DNA of 64,000 bases from Streptomyces sp. NBC_00358 (GTDB lineage: Bacteria > Actinomycetota > Actinomycetes > Streptomycetales > Streptomycetaceae), in contig NZ_CP107976.1 of the NCBI RefSeq assembly GCF_036099295.1, positions 3,410,001-3,474,000 of the forward strand, written 5' to 3'. The notes under the pieces are model-generated. The model ran no database searches. It was given only the letters and a program-made list of their open reading frames with translations, and was not told the DNA's origin. Every line of letters begins with the position of its first letter. The stretch's first letter is position 1. Position numbers and translations under genes: made by a program. Below are positions 1 to 8,217 of this stretch, in pieces.

Positions 1-13
1 AAGGTGCTCTGAC

Positions 14-1093
14 ATGGCTCCCGTCTTCGCCCACGGCCGGCTGCGCCTCTACCTCCTCAAGCTGCTGGACGAGGCTCCGCGCCACGGGTACGAGGTGATC
101 CGCCTCCTGGAGGAGCGCTTCCAGGGCCTCTACGCACCCTCGGCGGGCACCGTCTACCCCCGGCTGGCGAAGCTGGAGGCCGAGGGGCTCGTCACGCACA
201 CCTCCGAGGGCGGCCGCAAGGTCTACGCGATCACCGACGCGGGCCGCGCCGAACTGGCGGACCGCAGCGGCGAACTGGCCGACCTGGAACTGGAGATCCG
301 CGAGTCGGTCGCCGAGCTCGCGGCGGAGATCCGCGCGGACGTCCGGGGCGCGGCCGGTGACCTGCGGCGCGAGATGCGGGCGGCGGCCACCGAGGCACGG
401 CAGGGTTCCACGGGTGGCACCCGGACCGGGCAGCACGACGGCGTGCCGGGCGGGTCCGGCGGCCCCGACGACTTCCAGGACAAGGAGTCGTGGCGGGCGG
501 CGAAGGAGGAGATGCGGCGCGTCCGGCAGGAGTGGAAGGAGCAGGCCCGCCGCGCGAAGGACGAGAGCCGCCGCGCCCGCGACGAGGCGCAGCGTGCCCG
601 CCGCCAGGCCAAGGAGGCCCACGAGAAGGCCCGCGCGCAGGCCCAGGAGGAGATGCAGCGCATGGCCAAGCACGTCCAGGACCAGGTCCAGGACCACTTC
701 GCGAGAGGCGACTGGCCGACCGGCGTGCGCGAGGGACTGACCGAACTGGCCAAGGAGTTCGGCGACTTCGGGAAGAACTTCGGCAAGGACCTGGGGAAGG
801 ATTTCGGCAAGGAGTTCGGCTTCGGCCGTACGCCCTCCGGAGCGCCCGCGGAGCCGGAGCACTCGACGACCCCGGACGACTTCCCCGCCGCGTACGAACC
901 CGCGTGGGCCCACGAGGACTCCACCGGCAACCCCGGCCGCGACCTGGACCGCCTGCTGGACCGCTTCCGTGACGACATCCGCGACGCGTCCCGCGACCGC
1001 GGTGTCACGGAGGATCAACTCCGGGACATCCGCGGCCACTTGTCGGCGGCGGCGGCCCTCATCGGCTCGGCCCTGCGGAGCGGGCGGCCGTAG
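14..1093 (+). CDS. PadR family transcriptional regulator with long charged coiled-coil tail
   Basis: Residues about 5-85 form a PadR winged helix: the segment RHGYEVIRLLEERFQGLYAP, the wing SAGTVYPRLAKLEAEGLV and the EGGRKVYAITDAGRAEL dimer arm are typical. PadR proteins are usually 100-200 aa; this one has 359, because the winged helix is followed by an E/R/K-rich coiled coil (about 155-225) and a glycine/phenylalanine stretch with repeated FGKD/FGKE units (about 250-275). It probably represses a nearby membrane or stress gene, as PadR proteins with such tails usually sit beside DUF4097 genes, but the upstream neighbour is outside the window. The ATG at 14 follows a TGA at 10-12, so it may be coupled to an upstream gene. 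The family is certain; the target is unknown. Confidence 0.9.
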   Translation: MAPVFAHGRLRLYLLKLLDEAPRHGYEVIRLLEERFQGLYAPSAGTVYPRLAKLEAEGLVTHTSEGGRKVYAITDAGRAELADRSGELADLELEIRESVAELAAEIRADVRGAAGDLRREMRAAATEARQGSTGGTRTGQHDGVPGGSGGPDDFQDKESWRAAKEEMRRVRQEWKEQARRAKDESRRARDEAQRARRQAKEAHEKARAQAQEEMQRMAKHVQDQVQDHFARGDWPTGVREGLTELAKEFGDFGKNFGKDLGKDFGKEFGFGRTPSGAPAEPEHSTTPDDFPAAYEPAWAHEDSTGNPGRDLDRLLDRFRDDIRDASRDRGVTEDQLRDIRGHLSAAAALIGSALRSGRP

Positions 1094-1119
1094 CCCTCCT
1101 ACCCCGGGGCTCCTCGCCC

Positions 1120-1262
1120 CGGGGGCCGTCCGGACCAGGGAGCTGTCCGAACCCGGGCTGTCCGGACCGGGGGCTCTCCTGGCCAGGGAGCTGTCCGGAC
1201 CGGGGGCCGTCCGGGCCAGGGGCTGCCCGAACCCGGGCTGGCCGGAAACGGGGCTGGGCCCC
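1120..1262. repeat. Degenerate 15-16 bp tandem repeat between convergent genes
   Basis: About eight imperfect copies of a GC-rich unit resembling GGGGCTGTCCGGACC fill the gap between the stop codons of the PadR gene and the Clp-N gene. No coding function is apparent. It may form secondary structure and act in bidirectional termination. Confidence 0.6.
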
Positions 1263-1291
1263 GCACGCGGAGCCCAGGCCGTTTCCGGCCC

Positions 1292-1861
1292 TCAACCCGC
1301 CTCCGCCGCGCCGTCCTCCCCGTAGAGCACCCGCGTCACCGACCGGTACGTGATTCCGCGATCGGCCAGCACCTCTCCGGTGACCCCGCCCCGCAGGGTG
1401 ATCGCCAGCAGCAGGTGCTCGTCACCGATGTGGCGGTCCCGTCGGGCGGCGGCGACCCGCAGGGCCCGCGTCAGCAGATCCTTCGCCCCCTGACCGAAGG
1501 GCCGGCGCCGGATCCGCCGACCGTCACCGGCCCGCTTGCCCGACTCCAACGCCCCCTCCCCGTGCGCCTCCTCGATCCGGGAGACGATCTCGGACAGATC
1601 GATACCGAGTCCGGAGAGGGCTTCCGCGTCGGAGCGCGACAGCCCGCCCCGACGGCGCGCGTCCGCGAGGTCGCGCTCCAGCGCCTCCCGGAACCCGTCC
1701 GCCCCGAGCGAGGTCAGCGCGAAGGAACCCCGGCTGCCCTCCCGGTCGAGGAGGGCCAGCAGCATGTGCTCCTCCTCGACCGTCTCGGCCCCCACCCGCT
1801 CGGAGTGCGCGACCGCGCCCTCGACGACGGCACGCGCGTCCTTCGTGAAGCGTTCGAACAT
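1292..1861 (-). CDS. Clp N-terminal domain protein (ClpC/ClpS-substrate-like, no ATPase)
   Basis: Starts MFERFTKDARAVVEGAVAHS and continues with two Clp_N repeats (about residues 1-75 and 105-170; the second contains LTRALRVAAARRDRHIGDEH and LLLAITLRGGV). There is no Walker motif and no AAA+ domain, so at 189 aa it is a stand-alone Clp_N protein. Such proteins are probably adaptors or decoys for Clp machinery, or bind small ligands; the role is inferred. The ATG at 1861 was preferred over one 23 codons upstream because it overlaps the TGA of the upstream HTH gene by one base (TGATG), implying translational coupling. It shares the promoter of that gene. Confidence 0.85.
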   Translation of the reverse strand: MFERFTKDARAVVEGAVAHSERVGAETVEEEHMLLALLDREGSRGSFALTSLGADGFREALERDLADARRRGGLSRSDAEALSGLGIDLSEIVSRIEEAHGEGALESGKRAGDGRRIRRRPFGQGAKDLLTRALRVAAARRDRHIGDEHLLLAITLRGGVTGEVLADRGITYRSVTRVLYGEDGAAEAG

Positions 1862-2070
1862 CACTGCCTCCCGTGCTTCTTGTGCACTGCCTGCCGGCTC
1901 ACCCCGAGTTCCGCGGCGATCTCCTGCCACGACCAGCCCTGATTGCGCGCGCTGCGCACCTGCACCGCCTCCAACTGCTCCAGCAGTCTCCGCAGCGCGG
2001 AGACCGCCCGCAGCCCGATCCGCGGATCGCGATCACCCGCGCGCTCGGCAAGATCCGTTGCTTCGGTCAT
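1861..2070 (-). CDS. Small helix-turn-helix protein paired with Clp-N protein
   Basis: A 69-aa protein whose C-terminal half (WQEIAAELGVSRQAVHKKHG, about 47-66) is a clear helix-turn-helix; the N-terminal half (LRAVSALRRLLEQLEAVQ) is a predicted helix, probably for dimerisation. It is cotranscribed with the Clp-N gene and overlaps it by one base. The upstream region has a near-consensus promoter and two GTCAA-N6-TTGAC palindromes, so it is probably its own repressor. The ATG lies 6 nt below the -10 box, suggesting leaderless translation. This HTH/Clp_N pair is conserved in actinomycetes as far as I recall; its function is not known to me. Confidence 0.85.
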   Translation of the reverse strand: MTEATDLAERAGDRDPRIGLRAVSALRRLLEQLEAVQVRSARNQGWSWQEIAAELGVSRQAVHKKHGRQ

Positions 2071-2116
2071 GCTGTCAACTTACGTTGACGAGATCCGCAT
2101 GTCAACCAAAATTGAC
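2071..2116 (-). promoter_or_regulatory. Leaderless sigma-70 promoter with two GTCAA-N6-TTGAC operators
   Basis: On the minus strand TTGACA (2105-2100) is followed by 17 bp and TAAGTT (2082-2077), then 6 nt to the ATG at 2070. Palindrome 1 (2101-2116, GTCAACCAAAATTGAC) covers the -35 region and palindrome 2 (2073-2088, GTCAACTTACGTTGAC) covers the -10. Their centres are 28 bp apart, nearly on the same helix face if two and two-thirds turns separate them. Autorepression by the HTH protein is inferred. Confidence 0.8.
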
Positions 2117-2142
2117 ACCCTCCCCTGCCCGGACACACGAAA

Positions 2143-2170
2143 CGGCGGGCCCGGACACCCGGACCCGCCG
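2143..2170. terminator. Hairpin downstream of the oxidoreductase gene
   Basis: Arms 2143-2154 and 2159-2170 pair over 12 bp with one mismatch around an ACAC loop. It lies about 75 bp past the stop codon of the oxidoreductase gene on the minus strand; there is no U tract. Confidence 0.5.
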
Positions 2171-2173
2171 CGA

Positions 2174-2230
2174 CACAACACAGCACAGCACAGCACAGCA
2201 CAGCGCGACACAGCGCACACAGCGCCGACA
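2174..2230. repeat. CACAG pentanucleotide microsatellite
   Basis: Repeated ACAGC/CACAG pentamers, perfect in the centre and degenerate at both ends, between the HTH operon promoter and the oxidoreductase stop. The sequence is AC-rich and unlike the surrounding GC-rich DNA. Confidence 0.7.
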
Positions 2231-2243
2231 GCGCCTCAGGGCA

Positions 2244-3209
2244 TCAGCCCGCGGTCAGCACGATCTTGCCGAACTGGTCGCCGGACTCCAGCCGTTCGAA
2301 CCCTTCGCGGGCTCGGTCGAGCGGCAGCACCTCGTCGACGACGGGCCGCACCCCGGTGGCCGCGCAGAAGGCCAGCAGATCCTCCAGCTCGTCCTTCGTC
2401 CCCATGGTGGAGCCGACCACCTTGAGTTCGAGGAAGAAGATCCGCGTCAGCTCGGCGTGCGAGGGCCGGTCGCCGCTGGTGGCACCCGAGATGACGACAG
2501 TGCCTCCGGGACGCAGCGACTTGACCGAGTGCGACCAGGTGGCGGCGCCGACGGTCTCGATGACCGCGTCGACCCGCTGCGGCAGCCGCGCGCCGGACTC
2601 CAGCGCCTCGACGGCGCCGAGTTCGAGCGCCCGCTTGCGCTTGGCCTCGTCCCGGCTGGTGGCGAAGACCCGCAGCCCGGCGGCCTTCCCGAGCACGATC
2701 GCGGCGGTGGCCACACCCCCGCCCGCACCCTGCACGAGCACGGAGTCGCCGGGCCGCACCCCGGCGTTGGTGAACAGCATGCGGTACGCCGTCAGCCAGG
2801 CGGTCGGCAGACAGGCGGCCTCCTCGAAGGACAGCTCCCTGGGCTTCGGCAGCACGTTCCACGCCGGTACGGAGACCTGCTCGGCGAAGGTGCCCTGGTA
2901 GCGCTCGGTGAGGATGGAACGGGGCTCGTCGGGGCCGACCCCGTGCCCGCTCTGGCCGATGACGGAGTGCAGGACGACCTCGTTGCCGTCCTCGTCGATT
3001 CCGGCGGCGTCGCAGCCGAGGATCATCGGCAGTTTGTCCTCGGCGAGGCCGACCCCGCGCAGCGACCACAGGTCGTGGTGGTTGAGGGAGGCGGCGCGTA
3101 CGTTCACGGTCGTCCAGCCCGGCCTCTGTTCGGGGGCCGGACGCTCCCCCAACTCCAGGCCGTTCAGCGGCTGGTCACGGTCGATTCGGGCGGCATAGGC
3201 AGCGAACAT
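2244..3209 (-). CDS. Zinc-binding dehydrogenase family / NADPH:quinone oxidoreductase-like protein
   Basis: A 321-aa medium-chain dehydrogenase/reductase. The N-terminal GroES-like domain (about 1-120) includes VRAASLNHHDLWSLRGVG and GCDAAGIDEDG; the Rossmann domain (about 125-260) carries the nucleotide-binding glycines in VLVQGAGGGVATAAIVLGKA. It lacks the cysteine cluster of the structural zinc lobe and a catalytic-zinc cysteine, so it is probably a zinc-free quinone or enone reductase using NADPH; the substrate cannot be named. The arginine/lysine pair after ATSRDEAKRKRA fits NADPH preference. It is a single gene on the minus strand downstream of malic enzyme, separated by a terminator, so probably independently transcribed. 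Confidence 0.85.
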   Translation of the reverse strand: MFAAYAARIDRDQPLNGLELGERPAPEQRPGWTTVNVRAASLNHHDLWSLRGVGLAEDKLPMILGCDAAGIDEDGNEVVLHSVIGQSGHGVGPDEPRSILTERYQGTFAEQVSVPAWNVLPKPRELSFEEAACLPTAWLTAYRMLFTNAGVRPGDSVLVQGAGGGVATAAIVLGKAAGLRVFATSRDEAKRKRALELGAVEALESGARLPQRVDAVIETVGAATWSHSVKSLRPGGTVVISGATSGDRPSHAELTRIFFLELKVVGSTMGTKDELEDLLAFCAATGVRPVVDEVLPLDRAREGFERLESGDQFGKIVLTAG

Positions 3210-3330
3210 GACCCCGACGATAGGCTCCGCCCCCGGCCGGGGGAACCGCCTCCCGCTGTGACACGTCCCCCACCGACCGAGTGGCCCCCGGCACAGACCG
3301 CCCTCGCTCCCTCCGCCGGCCTGGACGACC

Positions 3331-3412
3331 TCGTCCTCAAGTGCCGGACGGGAGACTCAGCTGCTCCGGCGTTCGAGGAGCGGGGGTCCGCTGGGCAGCG
3401 CCCCCAGTACGG
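3331..3412. repeat. Decayed copy of a common Streptomyces intergenic repeat
   Basis: The sequence from CTCAAGTGCCGGACGGG to the GTTCGAGGAGCGGGGGTCC segment and the following GGGCAGCGCCCCCAG resembles a palindromic repeat that I recall as scattered in many copies between Streptomyces genes. Together with the hairpin at 3487-3517 it accounts for most of the 324 bp gap between malic enzyme and the oxidoreductase. Identification is from memory. Confidence 0.45.
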
Positions 3413-3486
3413 GACGGGCAGGGGCGGAGGGGGCGAGAACCACCCACCCGGACGCTCCCGCGAGGGTGAAGCGGGCAGAAAGAAGC

Positions 3487-3517
3487 CGGCCCCGCCGGGA
3501 TGCTCCCGACGGGGCCG
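3487..3517. terminator. Terminator of the malic enzyme gene
   Basis: 14-bp arms (3487-3500 and 3504-3517) with one mismatch around a TGC loop, 17 bp past the malic enzyme stop codon. A typical Streptomyces hairpin terminator without a U tract. Confidence 0.75.
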
Positions 3518-3533
3518 AGCAGGACGCGAACCG

Positions 3534-4757
3534 TCAGCGACGGGCGACACCCTCCGCACGGGCGGCCGCGGCCACCGCGGCCGTCACCGCCGGAGCCACC
3601 CGCTCGTCGAACGGCGAGGGGATGACGTAGTCCGCGGCGAGGTCGTCCCCGACGACCGCGGCCAGCGCGTCGGCTGCGGCGATCTTCATGCCCTCGGTGA
3701 TCCGGGAGGCCCGGACCTGGAGCGCACCGGCGAAGATCCCCGGGAAGGCGAGCACGTTGTTGATCTGGTTCGGGAAGTCCGACCGCCCGGTCGCGACGAC
3801 GGCCGCGTACTTGTGGGCGATTTCGGGGTGCACCTCGGGGGTCGGGTTGGCCATCGCGAAGACGAAGGCGCCCTCCGCCATGGAGGCGACCGCCGGCTCC
3901 GGCACCGTACCGCCGGAGACCCCGATGAAGACGTCGGCGCCCGAGAGCGCCGCTTCCAGCGAACCGGAGATCCCCGCCTTGTTGGTGATCTCCGCCAGCT
4001 CCCGCTTGACGTCCGTCAGATCGTCCCGGTCCCGCGACACGACGCCCTTGCGGTCGGTGACCGCGACATCGCCGAGGCCGGCCTCCAGCAGGAACTTGGC
4101 GATGGCGATACCGGCCGCGCCCGCGCCCGAGATCACCGCGCGCAGCTCGCCGAGCGAGCGCCCGGTGAGCCTGGCGGCGTTCCGCAGGGCCGCGAGGGTG
4201 ACGACCGCCGTCCCGTGCTGGTCGTCGTGGAAGACGGGAATGTCCAGCCGCTCCTGGAGCTTGCGCTCGATCTCGAAGCACCGCGGTGCCGAGATGTCCT
4301 CCAGATTGACGCCGCCGAAGGAGGGAGCGAGCCGGACCACCGTCTCGACGATCTCGTCGACGCCGGTGCAGGCGAGCGCGATCGGCACCGCGTCCACTCC
4401 GCCGAACTGCTTGAACAGGATGGCCTTGCCCTCCATGACGGGGAGCGAGGCCTCCGGGCCGATGTCACCGAGCCCGAGCACGGCCGTGCCGTCGGTCACC
4501 ACAGCGACCACGGACGACTTCCACGTGTAGTCGTGGACGAGTTCCGGCTGCTCGGCGATCGCGCTGCACACCTTCGCGACGCCGGGCGTGTACGCCAGGG
4601 ACAGGTCGTCCTTGTCGCGGATCGGCACAGTGGCTTGCACAGCCATTTTGCCGCCGCGGTGCAGCGCGAAAGCCGGGTCGAAGGAATCGAGGGGCTCTGC
4701 CCCGCCTTCGTGATCCGTACTGCTGTCGCTGCGAGGATTGACGATCTCCGCTGCCAC
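3534..4757 (-). CDS. Malic enzyme (NAD(P)-dependent, short bacterial form)
   Basis: Catalyses oxidative decarboxylation of malate to pyruvate, giving NAD(P)H. The 407-aa short form shows the substrate region SLAYTPGVAKVCSAI, VTDGTAVLGLGDIGPEASL with the metal/malate ligands, KAILFKQFGGVDAVPIAL, FHDDQHGTAVVTLAAL, and the Rossmann loop ISGAGAAGIAIAKFLLEAG. From memory the S. coelicolor orthologue at this locus (SCO5261) is the NADP-dependent one feeding lipid synthesis, so NADPH production is probable. The start is GTG at 4757, eight bases after AAGGGG. A monocistronic gene, divergent from the amino acid ABC operon across 539 bp and ended by the hairpin at 3487-3517. Confidence 0.93.
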   Translation of the reverse strand: MAAEIVNPRSDSSTDHEGGAEPLDSFDPAFALHRGGKMAVQATVPIRDKDDLSLAYTPGVAKVCSAIAEQPELVHDYTWKSSVVAVVTDGTAVLGLGDIGPEASLPVMEGKAILFKQFGGVDAVPIALACTGVDEIVETVVRLAPSFGGVNLEDISAPRCFEIERKLQERLDIPVFHDDQHGTAVVTLAALRNAARLTGRSLGELRAVISGAGAAGIAIAKFLLEAGLGDVAVTDRKGVVSRDRDDLTDVKRELAEITNKAGISGSLEAALSGADVFIGVSGGTVPEPAVASMAEGAFVFAMANPTPEVHPEIAHKYAAVVATGRSDFPNQINNVLAFPGIFAGALQVRASRITEGMKIAAADALAAVVGDDLAADYVIPSPFDERVAPAVTAAVAAAARAEGVARR

Positions 4758-5296
4758 TTTGTTTTACCCCTTAAGTCTTCAATGTTTGAGGGTGACCACT
4801 CCTGGTTGAGGGGTGGGCGGGCACCGCGCAGGCCCTGCCGCCGTGGTTGCGTACGGGCCGCTGCGCGACGGGCGCGCCGCACACGCGCCCTGAGCCCCGG
4901 ATGAGGGGTGTAAAGAACCTTCTTACCGGACCGATGGTGCCGAGGACGAGTCCATAACGCCAAGATCACACGTCGGTGAGATGACTCATGCCGTGATCCA
5001 TTGACACTTCCTGACATGTCCTCGTTCGGCCGCGAGTGCCGCGTAGCGGTCGTCCGCATCGCGCGTTGCGCCGCAGATCTTCCGGCCGGAGAGGAGGATT
5101 CCCGCACAAGATCCGGTCGTTCCCTACTGGCCCGTAACGGTTCGGGGGTCGCCCGTTATCCGATTTTGACATAGCGGGCACCCTGAATCGCGCGATCCGA
5201 ATGGCAAGATGCCGTCATTACACGAGGTCGCGACACTCGAAGGTGTGTGTTCTCGTCGACCTATCGGCTACTCCCTCATCCGCCGGAGGAACCCTC
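4758..5296. other. Divergent intergenic region, malic enzyme / ABC operon
   Basis: 539 bp without a convincing gene. A TTGACA hexamer sits at 5166-5171 but no well-spaced -10 follows it. A short TGAG-ATGA-CTCA palindrome is at 4977-4988. Several small open frames here have no start context or family features. The first gene to the right has a clear ribosome site, GGAGGA at 5285-5290. Confidence 0.5.
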
Positions 5297-6244
5297 ATGA
5301 CCGCACGCACCACCCGTCGTACCACGACCGCGCAGTCCCGGATAGCAGCGGTCGGTGCGATCGCGGTCGCCGGCGCCCTGATCCTCACCGGTTGCGGTGA
5401 CCAGACGAAAAGCAGCGGCACCGCGAAGGCCAACAGCGCCCCCCTGTTCTCCAAGCTGCCCAAGAAGATCCAGGACGCGGGCGTCATCAAGGTCGGCACG
5501 AACGCCGAGTACGCCCCCATGGAGTCGACCGATGGCGGCAAGATCGTTGGCGTCGACCCTGACCTGGCCGACGCGCTGGCCAAGCAGCTCGGTGTGAAGT
5601 TCGAGTTCACCTCGGGCTCGTTCGACGGCCTCATCACCGCCGTCAACTCCGGCCGCTACGACATCGGCATGTCGTCCATCACGGACAACAAGCAGCGCCA
5701 GGAGGGCCTGGACGACAAGGGCAAGAAGCTCGGCGAGGGCGTCGACTTCGTCGACTACTTCACGGCCGGTACGGCCATCTACGTGAAGAAGGGCAACCCC
5801 GAGGGCATCAAGGGCATCGAGGACCTCTGTGGCAAGACGGCCGCCGTGCAGCAGGGCACGACGTACGAGACGGCCCTGAAGGACCAGTCCAAGAAGTGCA
5901 CGGACGCCGGCAAGAAGGCCATCAACATCGAGTCGTTCCAGAACGACACCGAGGCCCAGACCCGTGTGAAGTCCGGCGGCGCGGTGGCCGGCATCAACGA
6001 CTACCCGGTGGCGGTCGACCTGTCCAACAAGGCCGACGGCGGGAAGGCCTTCGAGGTCATCAACAAGCAGTACGACGCCGGCCCGTTCGGCATCATCCTG
6101 AACAAGAACAACACCCAGCTCCGTGACGCGCTGAAGGACGCTGTCGACGCGATCATCAAGGACGGCTCGTACAAGAAGGTGCTGGAGAAGTGGGGCGCCC
6201 AGTCCGGCGCGATCGAGCAGTCCGCGATCAACGGCGGCAAGTAA
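5297..6244 (+). CDS. Amino acid ABC transporter substrate-binding lipoprotein
   Basis: A 315-aa solute-binding protein of family 3 (SBP_bac_3), probably for glutamate, glutamine or another polar amino acid. The signal peptide (residues about 16-34) ends in the lipobox LILTGC, so the mature protein is lipid-anchored outside the membrane. The ligand-binding signature is in VIKVGTNAEYAPMEST and VGVDPDLADALAKQLG, with FDGLITAVNSGRYDIGMSS downstream. The ATG at 5297 was chosen over an upstream in-frame start at 5201 because GGAGGA lies 6 bp upstream and the lipoprotein signal begins here. It is first gene of a three-gene operon with permease and ATPase. Confidence 0.93.
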   Translation: MTARTTRRTTTAQSRIAAVGAIAVAGALILTGCGDQTKSSGTAKANSAPLFSKLPKKIQDAGVIKVGTNAEYAPMESTDGGKIVGVDPDLADALAKQLGVKFEFTSGSFDGLITAVNSGRYDIGMSSITDNKQRQEGLDDKGKKLGEGVDFVDYFTAGTAIYVKKGNPEGIKGIEDLCGKTAAVQQGTTYETALKDQSKKCTDAGKKAINIESFQNDTEAQTRVKSGGAVAGINDYPVAVDLSNKADGGKAFEVINKQYDAGPFGIILNKNNTQLRDALKDAVDAIIKDGSYKKVLEKWGAQSGAIEQSAINGGK

Positions 6245-6272
6245 GCCGAGCGCACCACTGAAGGGCAGTCAC

Positions 6273-7238
6273 GTGACTGACAATCTCGACAAGTCCGCCT
6301 CGGACACCCCGCCTCCGGGCGACACGGTGTCCCAGAGCGGAACCTCCGGGCCCGCCCCGGAGACCATCAAGGCGATCCCCGTCCGGCACTACGGCCGGTG
6401 GGTCAGCGGCGTCATCGTCGTCGCGCTGCTGGTGGCGCTCGGCGTGGCGTTCTCGCAGGGCAACATCCAGTGGCACACGGTCGGCAGCCAGCTCTTCGTG
6501 TCCACTGTCGTCCAGGGCGCCGGCCGCACGCTCCTGATCAGCATCCTCGCCATGATCGTGGGTGTGGTGCTGGGCGTCGTCCTCGCGGTGATGCGGCTCT
6601 CGAAGAACCCGGTGACCAGCACGGTCGCGTGGCTGTACATCTGGTTCTTCCGCGGCACGCCGGTCTACGTCCAGCTCCTGCTGTGGTTCAACCTGGCGCT
6701 GATCTTCCCCGTTCTGAATCTCGGGCCGATCTACAAGAACAACATGACGGACGTCATGACTCCGTTCATGTGCGCCCTGCTGGGTCTCGGTCTGAACGAG
6801 GCCGCGTACATGGCCGAGATCTGCCGCGCCGGCCTGCTGGCCGTCGACGAGGGCCAGACGGAGGCCGCGCAGGCCCTGGGCATGAGCCACACCAAGACGC
6901 TGGCGCGGATCGTGATCCCGCAGGCGATGCGCGTGATCGTGCCGCCGACCGGCAACGAGTTCATCAACATGCTGAAGACCTCGTCGCTGGTGTACGCGGT
7001 CACGTACAACGAGCTGCTGCGCTCCACCTCGGCGATCGGCTCCACGTCGTACGCCGTCATGGAGATGCTGTTCGTTGCCTCCATCTGGTACCTGGCCATG
7101 ACCAGCGTGTTCAGCGTCTTCCAGTACTACCTGGAGCGTTACTACGCACGCGGTTCCAGCCGCAGCCTGCCGCCGACCGTCTTCCAGAAGATCAAGGCGA
7201 ACATGCTTGGGCTCGGCAGTGAGAGGGGCAAGGCATGA
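6273..7238 (+). CDS. Amino acid ABC transporter permease (HisM/GlnP family)
   Basis: A 321-aa inner membrane permease of the polar amino acid uptake group. After a 45-residue hydrophilic N terminus, hydrophobic segments follow at about 48-68, 85-110, 128-150, 165-185 and 270-290. The EAA loop that contacts the ATPase is recognisable in [21 protein letters not shown] single permease ORF means it probably works as a homodimer. GTG start at 6273, 28 bp after the binding protein; its TGA overlaps the ATPase ATG (ATGA). Confidence 0.93.
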   Translation: MTDNLDKSASDTPPPGDTVSQSGTSGPAPETIKAIPVRHYGRWVSGVIVVALLVALGVAFSQGNIQWHTVGSQLFVSTVVQGAGRTLLISILAMIVGVVLGVVLAVMRLSKNPVTSTVAWLYIWFFRGTPVYVQLLLWFNLALIFPVLNLGPIYKNNMTDVMTPFMCALLGLGLNEAAYMAEICRAGLLAVDEGQTEAAQALGMSHTKTLARIVIPQAMRVIVPPTGNEFINMLKTSSLVYAVTYNELLRSTSAIGSTSYAVMEMLFVASIWYLAMTSVFSVFQYYLERYYARGSSRSLPPTVFQKIKANMLGLGSERGKA

Positions 7239-7996
7239 CCGCGATGGTGAAGTCGGAGGGCGTGCACAAGTCCTTCGGCCCGGTGGAGGTCCTCAAGGGC
7301 ATCGACCTGGAGGTGAACACCGGTGAGGTGTTCTGCCTGATCGGCCCGTCCGGCTCCGGTAAGTCGACCTTCCTGAGGTGCATCAACCACCTGGAGAAGA
7401 TCAGCGCCGGCCGGCTGTACGTCGACGGGGAACTGGTCGGCTACCGGCAGAAGGGCGACAAGCTCTACGAGCTCAAGGACAGCGAAGTCGCTCTGAAGCG
7501 CCGTGACATCGGCATGGTCTTCCAGCGCTTCAACCTGTTCCCGCACATGACGGCCGTCGAGAACGTCATGGAAGCGCCGATCCAGGTGAAGGGCACGAAG
7601 AAGTCGGACGCCCGGGACCGTGCGATGGAACTGCTCGATCGCGTCGGCCTGTCCGACAAGGCGAAGAACTACCCTTCGCAGCTCTCCGGCGGCCAGCAGC
7701 AGCGCGTGGCGATCGCCCGCGCGCTGGCCATGGACCCGAAGCTGATGCTCTTCGACGAGCCGACCTCGGCGCTGGACCCGGAGCTGGTCGGTGACGTCCT
7801 CGACGTCATGCGCGACCTCGCCGAGTCCGGTATGACGATGGTCGTCGTCACGCACGAGATGGGCTTCGCCCGCGAGGTCGGCGACAGCCTGGTCTTCATG
7901 GACGGCGGTGTCGTCGTCGAGGCCGGCAACCCCCGCGACGTCCTGACGGACCCGCAGCACGAGCGCACGAAGTCGTTCCTGTCGAAGGTCCTCTGA
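7235..7996 (+). CDS. Amino acid ABC transporter ATP-binding protein
   Basis: A 253-aa ATPase energising the uptake system. Visible motifs: Walker [11 protein letters not shown] (about 42-51), Q-loop in [11 protein letters not shown], signature [15 protein letters not shown], Walker [15 protein letters not shown] and the H-loop [12 protein letters not shown]. The length is normal for the GlnQ/HisP group. It overlaps the permease by four bases and is last in the operon, followed 30 bp later by a perfect-looking terminator. Confidence 0.95.
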   Translation: MTAMVKSEGVHKSFGPVEVLKGIDLEVNTGEVFCLIGPSGSGKSTFLRCINHLEKISAGRLYVDGELVGYRQKGDKLYELKDSEVALKRRDIGMVFQRFNLFPHMTAVENVMEAPIQVKGTKKSDARDRAMELLDRVGLSDKAKNYPSQLSGGQQQRVAIARALAMDPKLMLFDEPTSALDPELVGDVLDVMRDLAESGMTMVVVTHEMGFAREVGDSLVFMDGGVVVEAGNPRDVLTDPQHERTKSFLSKVL

Positions 7997-8026
7997 CCGG
8001 GACGTCGACTCACGCGGACGAGAAAT

Positions 8027-8058
8027 AAAGGGCGGTACGGGATTCCGTGCCGCCCTTT
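8027..8058 (+). terminator. Rho-independent terminator of the ABC operon
   Basis: 14-bp arms (8027-8040 and 8045-8058) with one wobble pair around GATT, AAA on the 5' side and TTTT on the 3' side. The stem core GGCGGTACGG recurs in two hairpins within the next 1.4 kb. Confidence 0.85.
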
Positions 8059-8217
8059 TCCATTCACGGGAATGGAAACTCAAGTAAACCTCAGATCATC
8101 TCCCTTCTCTTGACACCCAACCGACCGTACCGGAAGATCATTTCACTGCACTTCGCCAGAGCCGTGCCGGGGAAGTAGCAAAATGCCGCAGGCATCAAAG
8201 GATCCATTGGGGAGAAT

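Noticed and set aside
223..1008. Minus-strand open frame opposite the PadR gene
   Set aside because: Serine/arginine-rich shadow of the coiled-coil coding strand; no domain or ribosome site.
1536..4904. A very long plus-strand open frame (over 1100 codons) across the Clp-N, oxidoreductase and malic enzyme genes
   Set aside because: It is antisense to three well-recognised proteins; its translation is compositionally odd (Arg, Pro, Gly, Ser) and has no domain. It arises from the high GC content.
5166..5171. TTGACA as the -35 of the amino acid ABC operon promoter
   Set aside because: No -10-like hexamer at 16-18 bp downstream; left unassigned.
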